Assembly (NCBI GenBank): GCA_038227745.1
Contig: JBBRPS010000161.1
Coordinates: forward strand, 1-15,097
Reading direction: 5' to 3'
From: DASPXY01 sp038227745
Lineage (GTDB): Bacteria; Planctomycetota; Planctomycetia; Gemmatales; Gemmataceae
Length of the DNA stretch: 15,097 nt
Below, piece after piece: positions 1 through 8,117 of the stretch (within the stretch, counting starts at the first letter, position 1; each line of letters starts with the position of its first letter). The translations under genes and the position numbers were made by a program. The notes below the pieces were generated by a model, which made no database searches, was not told the origin of the DNA, and worked only from the letters and a program-made list of their open reading frames with translations.

Positions 1-1
1 C

Positions 2-151
2 GCCCCGGATGCGAAGGCGGTCGCCGCGCTGGAGCGGCTGACGGACCTGGCCGAGTTGGAAGCGATGATCCCGCGGCGGTTGAGCGCGGGGAGTTGGCAA
101 GAATGGCTCGGCCTGCCGACCCCACGGCGCTCCTCCGGGCGCCGCCGCTAA
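2..151 (+). CDS. C-terminal fragment of an unidentified protein (5' end outside window)
   Basis: An open frame runs in from the left edge and ends at TAA 149-151, giving 49 residues. The visible part reads ALERLTDLAELEAMI, then a SWQEWLG segment and a basic tail ending in RRR. The amphipathic helix followed by a 'SWxE(L/W)L' ending resembles, from memory, the C-termini of planctomycete Rpn/PD-(D/E)XK-type nuclease or transposase-like proteins. That resemblance is weak and no catalytic part is in view. The neighbouring topoisomerase begins 124 bases downstream on the same strand, and no terminator was noticed between them. Function is left open. Confidence 0.45.
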   Translation, partial: APDAKAVAALERLTDLAELEAMIPRRLSAGSWQEWLGLPTPRRSSGRRR

Positions 152-275
152 AGTGGGAGCGGCGCGAGAATTCTCCGGCCAATGCTGCATGGCGCCATAA
201 GGTCTGCCGGCACTGGATTTGCTCCGGTGAAGAGGTCGGAAGCCGTGTCGCCCGTATCCGACGCCGTGCCGACCC

Positions 276-1404
276 ATGCCGACCGCAGTCCCTCACCGCA
301 CCGCCTCACGCCAGGCCCGCCCCGCGCCGGACACACCGGCCGCCGACCCCGTTGCCGCCGCGGAGGCCGCTCACCTCCACTACGTCGGCGACAACCAACC
401 CGGCATCCGTCGCGTCCGCTCCGGCAAGGGCTTCCGCTACGTCGGCGCCGACGGCAAGCCCGTGCGCGACCCAGCGACGTTGCGGCGCATCCGCGCGCTG
501 GTGCTGCCGCCGGCCTGGCGCGACGTCTGGATCTGTCCGCGCGCCGACGGCCACATCCAGGCCACGGCCCGCGACGCGCGCGGCCGCAAGCAGTATCGCT
601 ACCATCCGCGCTGGCGGGCGATCCGCGACGAGGCCAAGTACGACCGCATGCTCGCCTTCAGCCAGGCGCTGCCCGCGCTGCGCGGCCGCGTCGAGGCCGA
701 CCTCGCTCTCCCCGGCCTGCCACGCGACAAAGTGCTGGCCACGGTCGTGCGCCTGCTGGAGGTCACCCTGATCCGCGTCGGCAACGAGGAGTACGCCCCT
801 ACGAACCACTCTTACGGCCTGACCACGCTGCACAACGCCCACGTGGACGTCAAGGGCGCGACGGTGCGCTTCCACTTCCGCGGCAAGAGCGGCGTCCGCC
901 ACGCGGTCGAGGTCGCCGACCGCCGCGTCGCGCGCGTCGTCGGCCGCTGCCAGGAACTGCCCGGCCAGGAATTGTTCGAGTACCAGGGGGAGGACGGCTC
1001 GTACCGCGACGTGACGTCCGGCGACGTCAACGACTACCTGCGCGAGGTGACGGGCCGGCCGTTCACGGCGAAGGACTTCCGCACCTGGGCCGGCACGGTG
1101 CTGGCAGCGCGGGCGCTGCAGGCGTTCACGAAGTTCGACTCGAAGGCGCAGGCGAAGCGGAACGTGGTGCAGGCCGATCACCGAGGTGGCGAAGCGGCTG
1201 GGCAACACGCGCACGGTCTGCCGCAAGTGCTACGTCCACCCCGCGGTGATCGAGGCGTACCTCGACGGCAGCCTGGTGCAGACGCTGGCCCGGCGCGCCG
1301 AGCGCGAGCTGAAGCGGTCGCTACACGACCTGCCGCCCGAGGAGGCCGCCGTGCTGGCGTTCCTGGAGCAGCGGCTGCGGGCCGAAGCGGCGGCCGAGAC
1401 GTGA
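276..1404 (+). pseudogene. DNA topoisomerase IB, interrupted by a one-base frameshift
   Basis: This would be a poxvirus/bacterial-type topoisomerase IB, which relaxes supercoils through a 3'-phosphotyrosine intermediate. From ATG 276 the frame holds the N-terminal DNA-binding domain (about residues 35-125, HYVGDNQPGI...) and catalytic residues matching vaccinia R130, K167 and R223: R167 in LIRVGNEEY, K204 in FRGKSG and R269 in AKDFRTW. After about residue 300 the frame turns to nonsense. The missing end lies one base over and stops at TGA 1402-1404. It carries the LGNT asparagine (Deinococcus-type equivalent of H265) and, nine residues on, the nucleophile tyrosine in KCYVHP (codon 1231-1233). 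Removing one C from CC at 1174-1175 joins the halves into a 375-residue protein of normal family length. As written, the first-frame product has no catalytic tyrosine. A sequencing or assembly error is a real alternative. No strong Shine-Dalgarno sequence precedes the ATG. Confidence 0.87.
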
Positions 1405-1464
1405 GGCGCCCGGTTTCCCCGCCCGGGGTCCTGAGGCCTCGACCCCCGGCGGGAAAGGCGCAGG

Positions 1465-1497
1465 AAAAAGGCCCACGGGCAGGCTGCCCGTGGGCCT
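1465..1497 (-). terminator. Intrinsic terminator of the fused spermidine-synthase-like gene
   Basis: A perfect 13-bp inverted repeat (arms 1469-1481 and 1485-1497, three-base loop) contains CCCACGGG/CCCGTGGG. Read on the minus strand it is followed directly by TTTTT (1469-1465). It starts 28 bases past the stop codon of the minus-strand gene ending at 1525. The T-tract lies only on the minus-strand side, so it mainly serves that gene, although the topoisomerase also converges on it. Confidence 0.85.
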
Positions 1498-1524
1498 CGA
1501 CATTTCGTAGAGTTTTACACGCGC

Positions 1525-4500
1525 TTACTCAATGTTCCGCCGCCACGGCCAGCGGAACACCGCGAGCAGGTTCGAGTAGTCGTCGGTCCAGACGTAGCGC
1601 CCCGGCCCCGTGCCGGGCAGCGTGGTCCAGTACGGCGTCGAGTCGTCGGTGCGAAACTTCTGGTTGGCCTGCGCCCGCAGGTCGTTGTAATCGGCGGGCA
1701 CGGACAGGTACTCCAGGTCTTTCGGGTTGCGGGCGACGATCACCCACTCCGAGGTGGTGTGGCCAATGTGCTCGCGCAGGTGCAAGCTGCGCTCGCTGGG
1801 CCCGCCCGGCGAGTTGTCGCGGCCGCGCTTGGCCGCCAGCGACTGCATCACCACTTCGCCCTCCTCGTCGGGCCCCTCCTTGCCCGTCGTGCGGTTGCGC
1901 CTCACGACCTTCCCCGTCTCCGTGTCGATCTTGGGCATCTTGACCGCGTTGGCGATGTCGGCCACCACCGGCACCAGGTCGAGGTGGCGGTTCGACACGT
2001 GGACGCACAGCACGCCGCCGGCGAAGTACCGCGACACGTCCTTGCCGTCCTTGTCCTTCTCGACGGTCACCCGCGGCGGCGCCAGCTTCGTCATGTACAT
2101 CTCGACCGCCTCCTTGGTCAGCAGGTGGATCGGGATGGCGTCGGAGCTGAAGGCGTCCACCACGATCAGGTAGTAGAAGCCGTCCGGGCCGCCGCGCTTC
2201 GTCATCGAGATGTCCCACGGCCGGGCGTTCTCCTCGCCCTTGGGCACCCACGGCTCGGTCATGCGCAGGCGGGCGTCGCCCATCAGGACGTCGACCGCCG
2301 CCCCGCGCCCGTTCTTGTTCAACTTCGTGATGCTGGCGTCGAGCAGGTAGGTGAAGTACGGCTCCCTGCCGTCCTCCGGCAGCGAATAGCGACGGACGCG
2401 GTCGTCGATCTCGTAGAAGTGGAGGGTCTGGAACGGCCGGGCGTACGACGCCATCGTGCCGGTGCCCAGGCCGATGGTGGCGTACGGCGGCTCCGACCAG
2501 GCGGCCACCAGGGCCGAGCCGTGCGTGACCGGCGTGCCCATCCCGCCCAGCATCGGCGTCGCCACCACGCCGGCGATCGAGGCCGGCATTCGGGCGTCCG
2601 ACCAGTAGGTGTTCCAATAATCGCTCGACTGCCGCCACTTGTCCTCCCCGAGCTTCACGAACCAGTCGAAGCGTTCCATCGCCATGCCGATCGGGCCGGC
2701 GCGGTGGTAGTACGTCGTCGCCAGGCGGCTGAGGTCGGTCTTGTTCGGGTAGGTGAGGTTCCCCTTCTTGATGAAGTTCTCGCCGTGCTGCGTCGTGCCG
2801 TGCGTCAGGGTCCGGTAATAGACCCGTTCCTCGGAGCCCAGCGCCTCCCAGCTGGCGCGGACGTTGAGGATGCCGAAGTAGCTGCGCTCCTGGATGATGG
2901 TGCCGCCGCCCCGCTCGCGCATCGCGAGCAGCAAGAGGATCAGCCCGAAGGTCAGGCCGTAGCGTACCGGCCGGCCGTAGAAGAGGCAGGCGATGGCCAG
3001 CGGCAGGCCGTAGCTGACACCCTGCCAGAACTTCAGGTCGTCGCGGTTGGTGGCGCCCTGGGTGAGGAAGGTGTTCAGAACCAGGGCCAGCACGAAGAGA
3101 GCGATGGGCAGGCCGACGTCGAGAGTGACCGTCAGGCCTTGCGAGGGCTGCGCGCCGGTCCTGCGGATCGGGTGCCGCTGGCCGCGCTTGTGCGCCGCGG
3201 GCGCCTCGCCGCCGCCGCCGGCGAGGAACTGGTCGATCCAGCCGGCGTACACGAGCGTGGGCCGCAGCAGGCCGGCACAGAACAGGGCGATCGGGTACTC
3301 CCACAGGCCCGGGAACAGGACCGGGGCTATCAGGCCGTTGAACAGGCCGCCCACCATGCCGCCGACCGACATCCACAGGTAATACTCGGTCAGGTGCTTC
3401 GTGCTCGGGCGGTCCTTGGCGAGTTCGCCGTGGCAGACGAGGGCGGTCGCGAAGAAGGCGAGCAGGTTGATCGCGATGGGCCACATGACCTGGCCGACGT
3501 CCGCGACGGCGGTGGTGACGACCAGGGCGCCCAGCAGGACGGGCTGAATGCAGACGGTGACGAAGTGGGCCTGCTCCAGCCAGTTGAACGGCCAGCGCAT
3601 GAACACCAGGATGAAGCTGAGCAGGTACAGCGACAGCGGCAGCACCCAGAAAAGCGGGATGGCCGAGATGTCGGTGGACATGTGCGTCGTGACCGCCAGC
3701 ATAAGGCTGGAGGGCACCGCGGCCAGCAGCACCCAGCGGAAGCGCCGGCCGGGCGTCAGCTCGTCGGTGCGCGTGAAGGAGGGCAGGGCGGCGGGGGCGG
3801 CGGTGGGGCTCGAGGCGGCGGGCGCCGTCGCGGTCACCGACTGGGCAAGCTCGCGGCGCTGCGGCTCCTGTTTCTGGTGGTGCTTGTGCTTCCCTTTCTT
3901 CTGCTGCTTGCTGCCCTTCTTGATGGCCGTGCTCGGGCCGGGCTTGGGGGCCGGCGCGGGCGCGGGCAGGTTGGCGGTGACGTTCGTCGTGGCGGCCGCT
4001 TCCCCTTCCGCGGCCGGCGGCGTGGTCGTGGCGGCCGGGGTGAAGTTCTCGGCCGGCACGGGCGGGGCGGTGACATCACTCGGGGCGGGCGCCGGCGGCA
4101 CGTCGGTGCCGGCGCGGCCGTGGCCCGCCAGCATCACCAGCGGCGCGCCCTTGAAGGCCATCACGCCGCAGCCGATGACGAGGGCGATCAGCACGAGGTA
4201 GCCGGCCGTCCACAGCCAGCTCTGGCTGCCGAGGCTGAAGATGATGTGGCCGGCCTCGTCGGTGGACCTCAGGCCGAAGAACGGCTCGATGAGCACGGGG
4301 TAGAGGACGAGGGAGAGCATGGAGCCGAGGTTGCTGGCGCCGTAGAGGAAGTACGGGTCCTTGCTGGCGGGGTGGCCGGTGCAGGCGAACCACTTCTGCA
4401 GCAGCGGCGCCGTCGTGGCGACCACGAAGAATGGGATGCCGACGACGATGGTGAGCAGCCAGAGCGTGGCGAAGATCGGATTGCCGCCCGCGGGCGGGAC

Positions 4501-4785
4501 CCAGCTGACGACGTTGAACGGGCCCCACGGCAGCAAAATCAGCAGCGGGACGAACAGCAGCACGCAGTGCAGGATGATCTGCGTGCGCGTCCGGAGGTAG
4601 GTGCTGACCGTGTGGGTGTAGAAGTACCCCGCGAGCAGCGCCGTTTGGAAGAACACCATGCAGGTGTTCCACACCTGGGGCGTGCCGCCGAGTTTCGGCA
4701 GGATCATCTTGCCGATGATCGGCTGCACTAAAAACAGCAGGAACGCGCTCACGAAGAGCGTGATGGTGAAGAACAGCAGGGCCAA
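1525..4785 (-). CDS. Fused membrane-transporter-like / spermidine synthase-like protein
   Basis: A 1086-residue inner-membrane protein of the 'fused MFS/spermidine synthase' type. The N-terminal half has hydrophobic helices (about 1-24, 40-60, 68-90, 103-127, 145-170, 188-212), then a hydrophilic insert (about 225-345) rich in Ala/Pro with a Lys/His patch (GKHKHHQKQ). Further helices follow at about 348-396, 405-450, 470-515, 555-575 and 590-620. The soluble C-terminal half carries aminopropyltransferase features: SYFGILNV and THGTTQHG (about 635-668), the SAM-type loop GLGTGTM (772-778) with acidic E792 at the end of the next strand, MGDARL (835-840) and the catalytic-region VVDAFSSDAIP (875-885). 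The substrate is unknown, and many relatives are not proven polyamine enzymes. The TTG start is chosen because GGAGGTG sits seven bases upstream. An intrinsic terminator follows. It appears to be monocistronic. Confidence 0.86.
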   Translation of the reverse strand: MALLFFTITLFVSAFLLFLVQPIIGKMILPKLGGTPQVWNTCMVFFQTALLAGYFYTHTVSTYLRTRTQIILHCVLLFVPLLILLPWGPFNVVSWVPPAGGNPIFATLWLLTIVVGIPFFVVATTAPLLQKWFACTGHPASKDPYFLYGASNLGSMLSLVLYPVLIEPFFGLRSTDEAGHIIFSLGSQSWLWTAGYLVLIALVIGCGVMAFKGAPLVMLAGHGRAGTDVPPAPAPSDVTAPPVPAENFTPAATTTPPAAEGEAAATTNVTANLPAPAPAPKPGPSTAIKKGSKQQKKGKHKHHQKQEPQRRELAQSVTATAPAASSPTAAPAALPSFTRTDELTPGRRFRWVLLAAVPSSLMLAVTTHMSTDISAIPLFWVLPLSLYLLSFILVFMRWPFNWLEQAHFVTVCIQPVLLGALVVTTAVADVGQVMWPIAINLLAFFATALVCHGELAKDRPSTKHLTEYYLWMSVGGMVGGLFNGLIAPVLFPGLWEYPIALFCAGLLRPTLVYAGWIDQFLAGGGGEAPAAHKRGQRHPIRRTGAQPSQGLTVTLDVGLPIALFVLALVLNTFLTQGATNRDDLKFWQGVSYGLPLAIACLFYGRPVRYGLTFGLILLLLAMRERGGGTIIQERSYFGILNVRASWEALGSEERVYYRTLTHGTTQHGENFIKKGNLTYPNKTDLSRLATTYYHRAGPIGMAMERFDWFVKLGEDKWRQSSDYWNTYWSDARMPASIAGVVATPMLGGMGTPVTHGSALVAAWSEPPYATIGLGTGTMASYARPFQTLHFYEIDDRVRRYSLPEDGREPYFTYLLDASITKLNKNGRGAAVDVLMGDARLRMTEPWVPKGEENARPWDISMTKRGGPDGFYYLIVVDAFSSDAIPIHLLTKEAVEMYMTKLAPPRVTVEKDKDGKDVSRYFAGGVLCVHVSNRHLDLVPVVADIANAVKMPKIDTETGKVVRRNRTTGKEGPDEEGEVVMQSLAAKRGRDNSPGGPSERSLHLREHIGHTTSEWVIVARNPKDLEYLSVPADYNDLRAQANQKFRTDDSTPYWTTLPGTGPGRYVWTDDYSNLLAVFRWPWRRNIE

Positions 4786-5084
4786 GGGAACACCTCCACG
4801 GTAAACAGCTTCAAAGGCGCGGCGGCTGGTGCGGACAGTCCGGGATGCGGCGCCGTACGGATTCGCGGGGCCTGCGGGCCGCTCGCCAAAGGGGCCGCGC
4901 CGTGGCGGCTGCGAGCGGGTTTCAGGGTCGGGTTGGCTTGTGTCAAACGCGCCCGTATTCGATTGTTTCTAGGAACTGCTTACGGAAAGTCGAGTTGTTT
5001 TTCCGACCTCGCACCGCAGCAAGGACGCGGAGGCCGGCCGGGATTACTGAGGGCAGCACGGTCAAAGCGCGCTCGCGGCTAAAC
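4786..5084. other. 299-base gap upstream of the fused spermidine-synthase-like gene
   Basis: I see no convincing gene here. Both flanking genes are on the minus strand, so the gap should hold the promoter of the gene starting at 4785. A TTGACA hexamer on the minus strand (4946-4941) could be a -35 box, but the sequence 16-18 bases downstream (around TGAAAC) is a poor -10. A short inverted repeat, CGGAAA/TTTCCG (4983-4988 with 5000-5005), has no T-tract and is weak as a terminator for the ATPase gene ending at 5085. The stretch 4930-5010 is AT-richer than its surroundings. Confidence 0.3.
4791..4797 (-). promoter_or_regulatory. Ribosome binding site deciding a TTG start
   Basis: On the minus strand GGAGGTG lies seven bases before the TTG at 4785-4783. 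This near-perfect Shine-Dalgarno sequence, together with a hydrophobic helix beginning at once (MALLFFTITLF), supports the non-ATG start. Confidence 0.75.
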
Positions 5085-6932
5085 CTACTTGCTTACGCGC
5101 AACAATTCCTGGATGGACGTCTTGCCCTCGATCACCTGACGCATTCCGTCCTCCTGCAGGAACCGCAGCCCGTTCTTGACCGCCTCCTGCTTCAGGGCCG
5201 TCAGGTTCGGGCTCTCGCGGATCAGTGCGCGCAGGTTGTCGTTGATGATCAGCAGCTCGAAGACGCCGATCCGGCCGTGGTAGCCAGTGCCGCCGCAGTG
5301 GCTGCACGGCTTCGCCTCGCCGCCCTCGCCGGCCGGCGCCTCGCCCGGCTCCGGCGGACGGTAGAAGTATTTGATCTTGTCGGCGGGCAGGTTGAGCTTG
5401 CGCAGCATGTCGGGGTTCGGCTTGTAGCGCACCTTGCAGTGCGCACACAGCAGCCGCACCAGCCGCTGCCCCAGCACTCCCGACAGGGCAGTCGCCAGCA
5501 TGAATGGCTGCACCCCCAGGTCGATCAGCCGGCCGACCGCCGTGATCGTGTCGTTGGCGTGCAGCGTCGTGAACACCATGTGCCCCGTCTGCGCCGCCTG
5601 GCACGCGATCTCCGCCGTCTCCTTGTCGCGGACCTCGCCGACCAGGATCACGTCCGGATCCTGGCGCAGGATGCTGCGCAGCTCCGACGCGAACGTCTTG
5701 CCGGCCCGCTGGCTGACCTCGATCTGCGTGGCGTTGGTCAACTGGAACTCGACCGGGTCCTCGATCGTGATGACGTTTTGCTGGTAGCGGTCGATCTCGT
5801 TGAGGCAAGCGTACAGCGTGGTGCTCTTGCCGGCCCCCGTCGGGCCGCACGAGATGAACATGCCGTGCGGCTGCTTGACGAGGTCGTGGACCTGCTCGCG
5901 CATGCGGTCGCGCATGCCGAGCTGCGTCAGGCTGATGATCTGCTGCGAGCGGTCGAGCACGCGCATCACCAGCTTCTCGCCGACCACGCTGCCGGCCGTC
6001 GCTATGCGGACGTCGATCTGGCGGTTCTCGACCTGGGCCGAGAAACTGCCGTCCTGCGGCTTGCGCTTCTCGGTGATGTCCAGGTCGCCCAAGACCTTGA
6101 AGATGTTGATGACCGCGTCGCCGGTGGGGCGGCTGAACGGGTCGGTCGCCTGGAGGATGCCGTCGATGCGGAAGCGCACCACCATCTCGTCGCGGGCCGG
6201 CTCGAGGTGGATGTCGGTGGCGCGGCGCTGGAGGGCGTCGTGGACCAGGCGCAGCGCCGCCTTGTAGCCCTTGGAGCCCTCCGCCCGGTTGACGCGGTCG
6301 GGGTCCTCGCGCTGGTCGGCGCTGCGGCCGATGAAGCGCACCGGAAGCTTCGCCTCCTCGCCCACCTCCGTCACCCTGCGCGCGGACGAGGCCTTGCCGA
6401 CCTTGACCTTCAGGCCGAGCAGCTGCGAGCCCAGCGAACGCAGGTGTTCCTCGGTCAGCACGCGCTGCCCGGCGGGGACGCGCCCATTGCGCACTGCCAC
6501 ATAGCCGAACGTGGTGCCGCCGTAGAGGAGCAGCAGCAGCAGGAAGCCGAGGAAGAAGGTGGACATCCCCCAAACGGCGAGCAGGCCGAGCAGCCCGGCG
6601 AGCAGCATCAGGCCGTTCCAGGTCGCCGTCTTGAGGCCGACCTTTTCGCCGTCGCGGTTGATCCAGTCGCAGGTGGCGATCCAGCCGAGGTAGACGATGA
6701 GGACCAGCACGATCTTGACGAGGCTGTAGTAGAAGCCCGGCCCGCGCAACGGCGGCTCGACGACCTGTGCCCACAGCCCGCCCAGGGGCAGATCCGCCGC
6801 GACGGCGCCCCAGAGGAACGCCGGACTGTACCGGGGGAAACGGGCGCCCCCACGCGGCGCGCGGCCGCCCCCCCTGTCCGCCGATCTGCGCTGCTGGGTA
6901 CACATCGTGGCGATCGTCCGTCGGTCGTTCAC
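5085..6932 (-). CDS. GspE/PilB-family secretion ATPase with N-terminal membrane helices
   Basis: A hexameric assembly/secretion ATPase of the type II secretion/type IV pilus class (615 residues from the GTG). Motifs: Walker A GPTGAGKST (363-371), Asp box IEDPVEF (390-396), Walker B DPDVILVGEVRD (425-436), His box TGHMVFTTLHAN (449-460), and a four-cysteine zinc site CAHC (496-499) plus CSHCGGTGYHGR (543-554) typical of GspE/PilB. Unusually, residues about 68-146 contain two or three strongly hydrophobic segments, including a run of leucines, where classical GspE/PilB proteins are soluble. The following 155-205 segment (TEEHLRSLGSQLL...) may be a reduced N-terminal domain. The GTG start at 6932 overlaps the pilT stop as GTGA; ATG 6905 is an alternative (606 residues). 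The coupling suggests the two ATPases are made together. No pilin or other assembly protein is visible nearby. Confidence 0.88.
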   Translation of the reverse strand: MNDRRTIATMCTQQRRSADRGGGRAPRGGARFPRYSPAFLWGAVAADLPLGGLWAQVVEPPLRGPGFYYSLVKIVLVLIVYLGWIATCDWINRDGEKVGLKTATWNGLMLLAGLLGLLAVWGMSTFFLGFLLLLLLYGGTTFGYVAVRNGRVPAGQRVLTEEHLRSLGSQLLGLKVKVGKASSARRVTEVGEEAKLPVRFIGRSADQREDPDRVNRAEGSKGYKAALRLVHDALQRRATDIHLEPARDEMVVRFRIDGILQATDPFSRPTGDAVINIFKVLGDLDITEKRKPQDGSFSAQVENRQIDVRIATAGSVVGEKLVMRVLDRSQQIISLTQLGMRDRMREQVHDLVKQPHGMFISCGPTGAGKSTTLYACLNEIDRYQQNVITIEDPVEFQLTNATQIEVSQRAGKTFASELRSILRQDPDVILVGEVRDKETAEIACQAAQTGHMVFTTLHANDTITAVGRLIDLGVQPFMLATALSGVLGQRLVRLLCAHCKVRYKPNPDMLRKLNLPADKIKYFYRPPEPGEAPAGEGGEAKPCSHCGGTGYHGRIGVFELLIINDNLRALIRESPNLTALKQEAVKNGLRFLQEDGMRQVIEGKTSIQELLRVSK

Positions 6933-8092
6933 AGGATGCCCGGCGTGGACATCTTGATGCCCTTGAGGGCCATCTTGAACTGCTCGGGGTTCGGCGCCAC
7001 CTCCAGGGCGGTGGTGCGGTCGATGTCGCCGCGCTCCACGAGCTGGCGCAGGTTCTCCGTGAAATCGATCATGCCCTCCTGGTAGGACATGCGGATGGCG
7101 TCGATGAGCTTGCTGTCGCCCTCTTCGAGGATCAGTTTGCGGACGATCGGCGTGGCGATCATGATCTCGTTGGTGGGGATGCGGCCCTTCTTGAGGCCCT
7201 TGATGAGCTTCTGGGCGACGATGGCCCGCAGGTTGTTCGCCAGCGCCTGGCGGATGGCGTTGTGCTTGTCGGGCGGGAACAGGTCGAGGATGCGGTTGAT
7301 CGTGGTGGCGGCGCTGGCGGCGTGGATGGTGCCGAACACCAGGTGGCCCGTCTCCGCGGCGTGGATGGCGGCCTCGAACGTCTCGACGTCGCGCAGCTCG
7401 CCGACGAGGATCACGTCGGGGTCCTGGCGGACGGCGTCCTTGAGGGCCTTGTGCCAGCCGATCACGTCCAGGCCGATCTCGCGCTGGTTGAAGTACGCCT
7501 TCTTGTCGGCGAAGGTGAACTCGATCGGGTCCTCGACGGTGAGGATGTGCAGCGCCTCGCGCTCGGCGATGTAGTCGAGCATCGAGGCGATGGTCGTGCT
7601 CTTGCCGGACCCGGTCACGCCGGCGAGGATCACGAGGCCGTCCGGGAAGTTGCACAGCTTCTCGATCGACTCCGGCAGGCCGAGGCTGGTGAAGTTGGGG
7701 ATGGTGGTGTTGACGCGGCGGGCGACCAGCGACAGGCGGTTGCGCTGCTTGAAGAGGCTGACGCGGAAACGGCACTCCTCGTTGCCGACGACGTAGGAGA
7801 AGTCCACGCCCCCCTCCTCATCGAGGATCTTGCGCTGCCGGGGGGTGAGGGTCGGCAGCAGGAGGCGCTCCATGTCCTCCTGGGTGAGGGGGCGCATTTC
7901 CATGCGGCGGATGTCACCCTTGAGGCGCATCATCGGCGCCAGGCCGACCTTGAGGTGGAGGTCCGAGCCCTCGTACTTCATGACCATGCGGAAGAGCTTG
8001 TTGACCTCCGGCTCCTTGCGGGCGTCGGCGGCGACCTTGTCGAGGGAGAGTCTCGGTTCGGCTTCGGACTTCGACACGTCGGCGGTAGCCAT
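6929..8092 (-). CDS. pilT: PilT-family retraction ATPase
   Basis: A 387-residue cytoplasmic ATPase of the PilT family, which in type IV pili powers filament retraction. It has the N-terminal GSDLHLKVG segment (42-50), Walker A GVTGSGKST (158-166), Asp box VEDPIEF (186-192), Walker B DPDVILVGELRD (224-235) and His box TGHLVFGTIHAAS (248-260). The C-terminal PilT signature AIRNLIRE appears as AIRMSYQE (332-339), keeping AIR but changing most of the rest, so true retraction activity is uncertain. It could be a PilU-like or specialised paralog. ATG 8092 is chosen because GAGGAG lies six bases upstream; an in-frame GTG at 8125 falls inside a hairpin and is unlikely. The stop overlaps the GTG of the downstream GspE-type ATPase. 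Upstream hisF is 60 bases away, with a hairpin between. Confidence 0.9.
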   Translation of the reverse strand: MATADVSKSEAEPRLSLDKVAADARKEPEVNKLFRMVMKYEGSDLHLKVGLAPMMRLKGDIRRMEMRPLTQEDMERLLLPTLTPRQRKILDEEGGVDFSYVVGNEECRFRVSLFKQRNRLSLVARRVNTTIPNFTSLGLPESIEKLCNFPDGLVILAGVTGSGKSTTIASMLDYIAEREALHILTVEDPIEFTFADKKAYFNQREIGLDVIGWHKALKDAVRQDPDVILVGELRDVETFEAAIHAAETGHLVFGTIHAASAATTINRILDLFPPDKHNAIRQALANNLRAIVAQKLIKGLKKGRIPTNEIMIATPIVRKLILEEGDSKLIDAIRMSYQEGMIDFTENLRQLVERGDIDRTTALEVAPNPEQFKMALKGIKMSTPGIL

Positions 8093-8098
8093 GATCTT

Positions 8099-8104
8099 CT
8101 CCTC
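8099..8104 (-). promoter_or_regulatory. Ribosome binding site of pilT
   Basis: GAGGAG on the minus strand, six bases before ATG 8092. It fixes the pilT start and excludes the upstream GTG at 8125. Confidence 0.75.
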
Positions 8105-8117
8105 GAATGCGGCGGGA

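Noticed and set aside
1176..1943. Continuation of the first topoisomerase frame past the frameshift
   Set aside because: It is nonsense of Arg/Ala/Ser/Pro composition, runs into the convergent gene and its terminator, and the true C-terminus lies in the next frame.
1759..4731. 990-codon plus-strand open frame opposite the fused spermidine-synthase-like gene
   Set aside because: Composition is Arg/Val/His/Gly-rich with no domain, and it mirrors a well-recognised gene. Long antisense frames are expected at this GC content.
4983..5005. CGGAAA/TTTCCG inverted repeat as a terminator for the GspE-type gene
   Set aside because: Six-base stem, 11-base loop, no T-tract on the minus strand and 80 bases past the stop.
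4845..7085. 746-codon plus-strand frame opposite the GspE-type ATPase
   Set aside because: Antisense shadow of a gene with all ATPase motifs; no domains and odd composition.
6933..7775. Upstream extension of the GspE-type frame into pilT
   Set aside because: The extra residues are an out-of-frame reading of pilT (Arg/Pro/His-rich). The real protein begins at GTG 6932 or ATG 6905.
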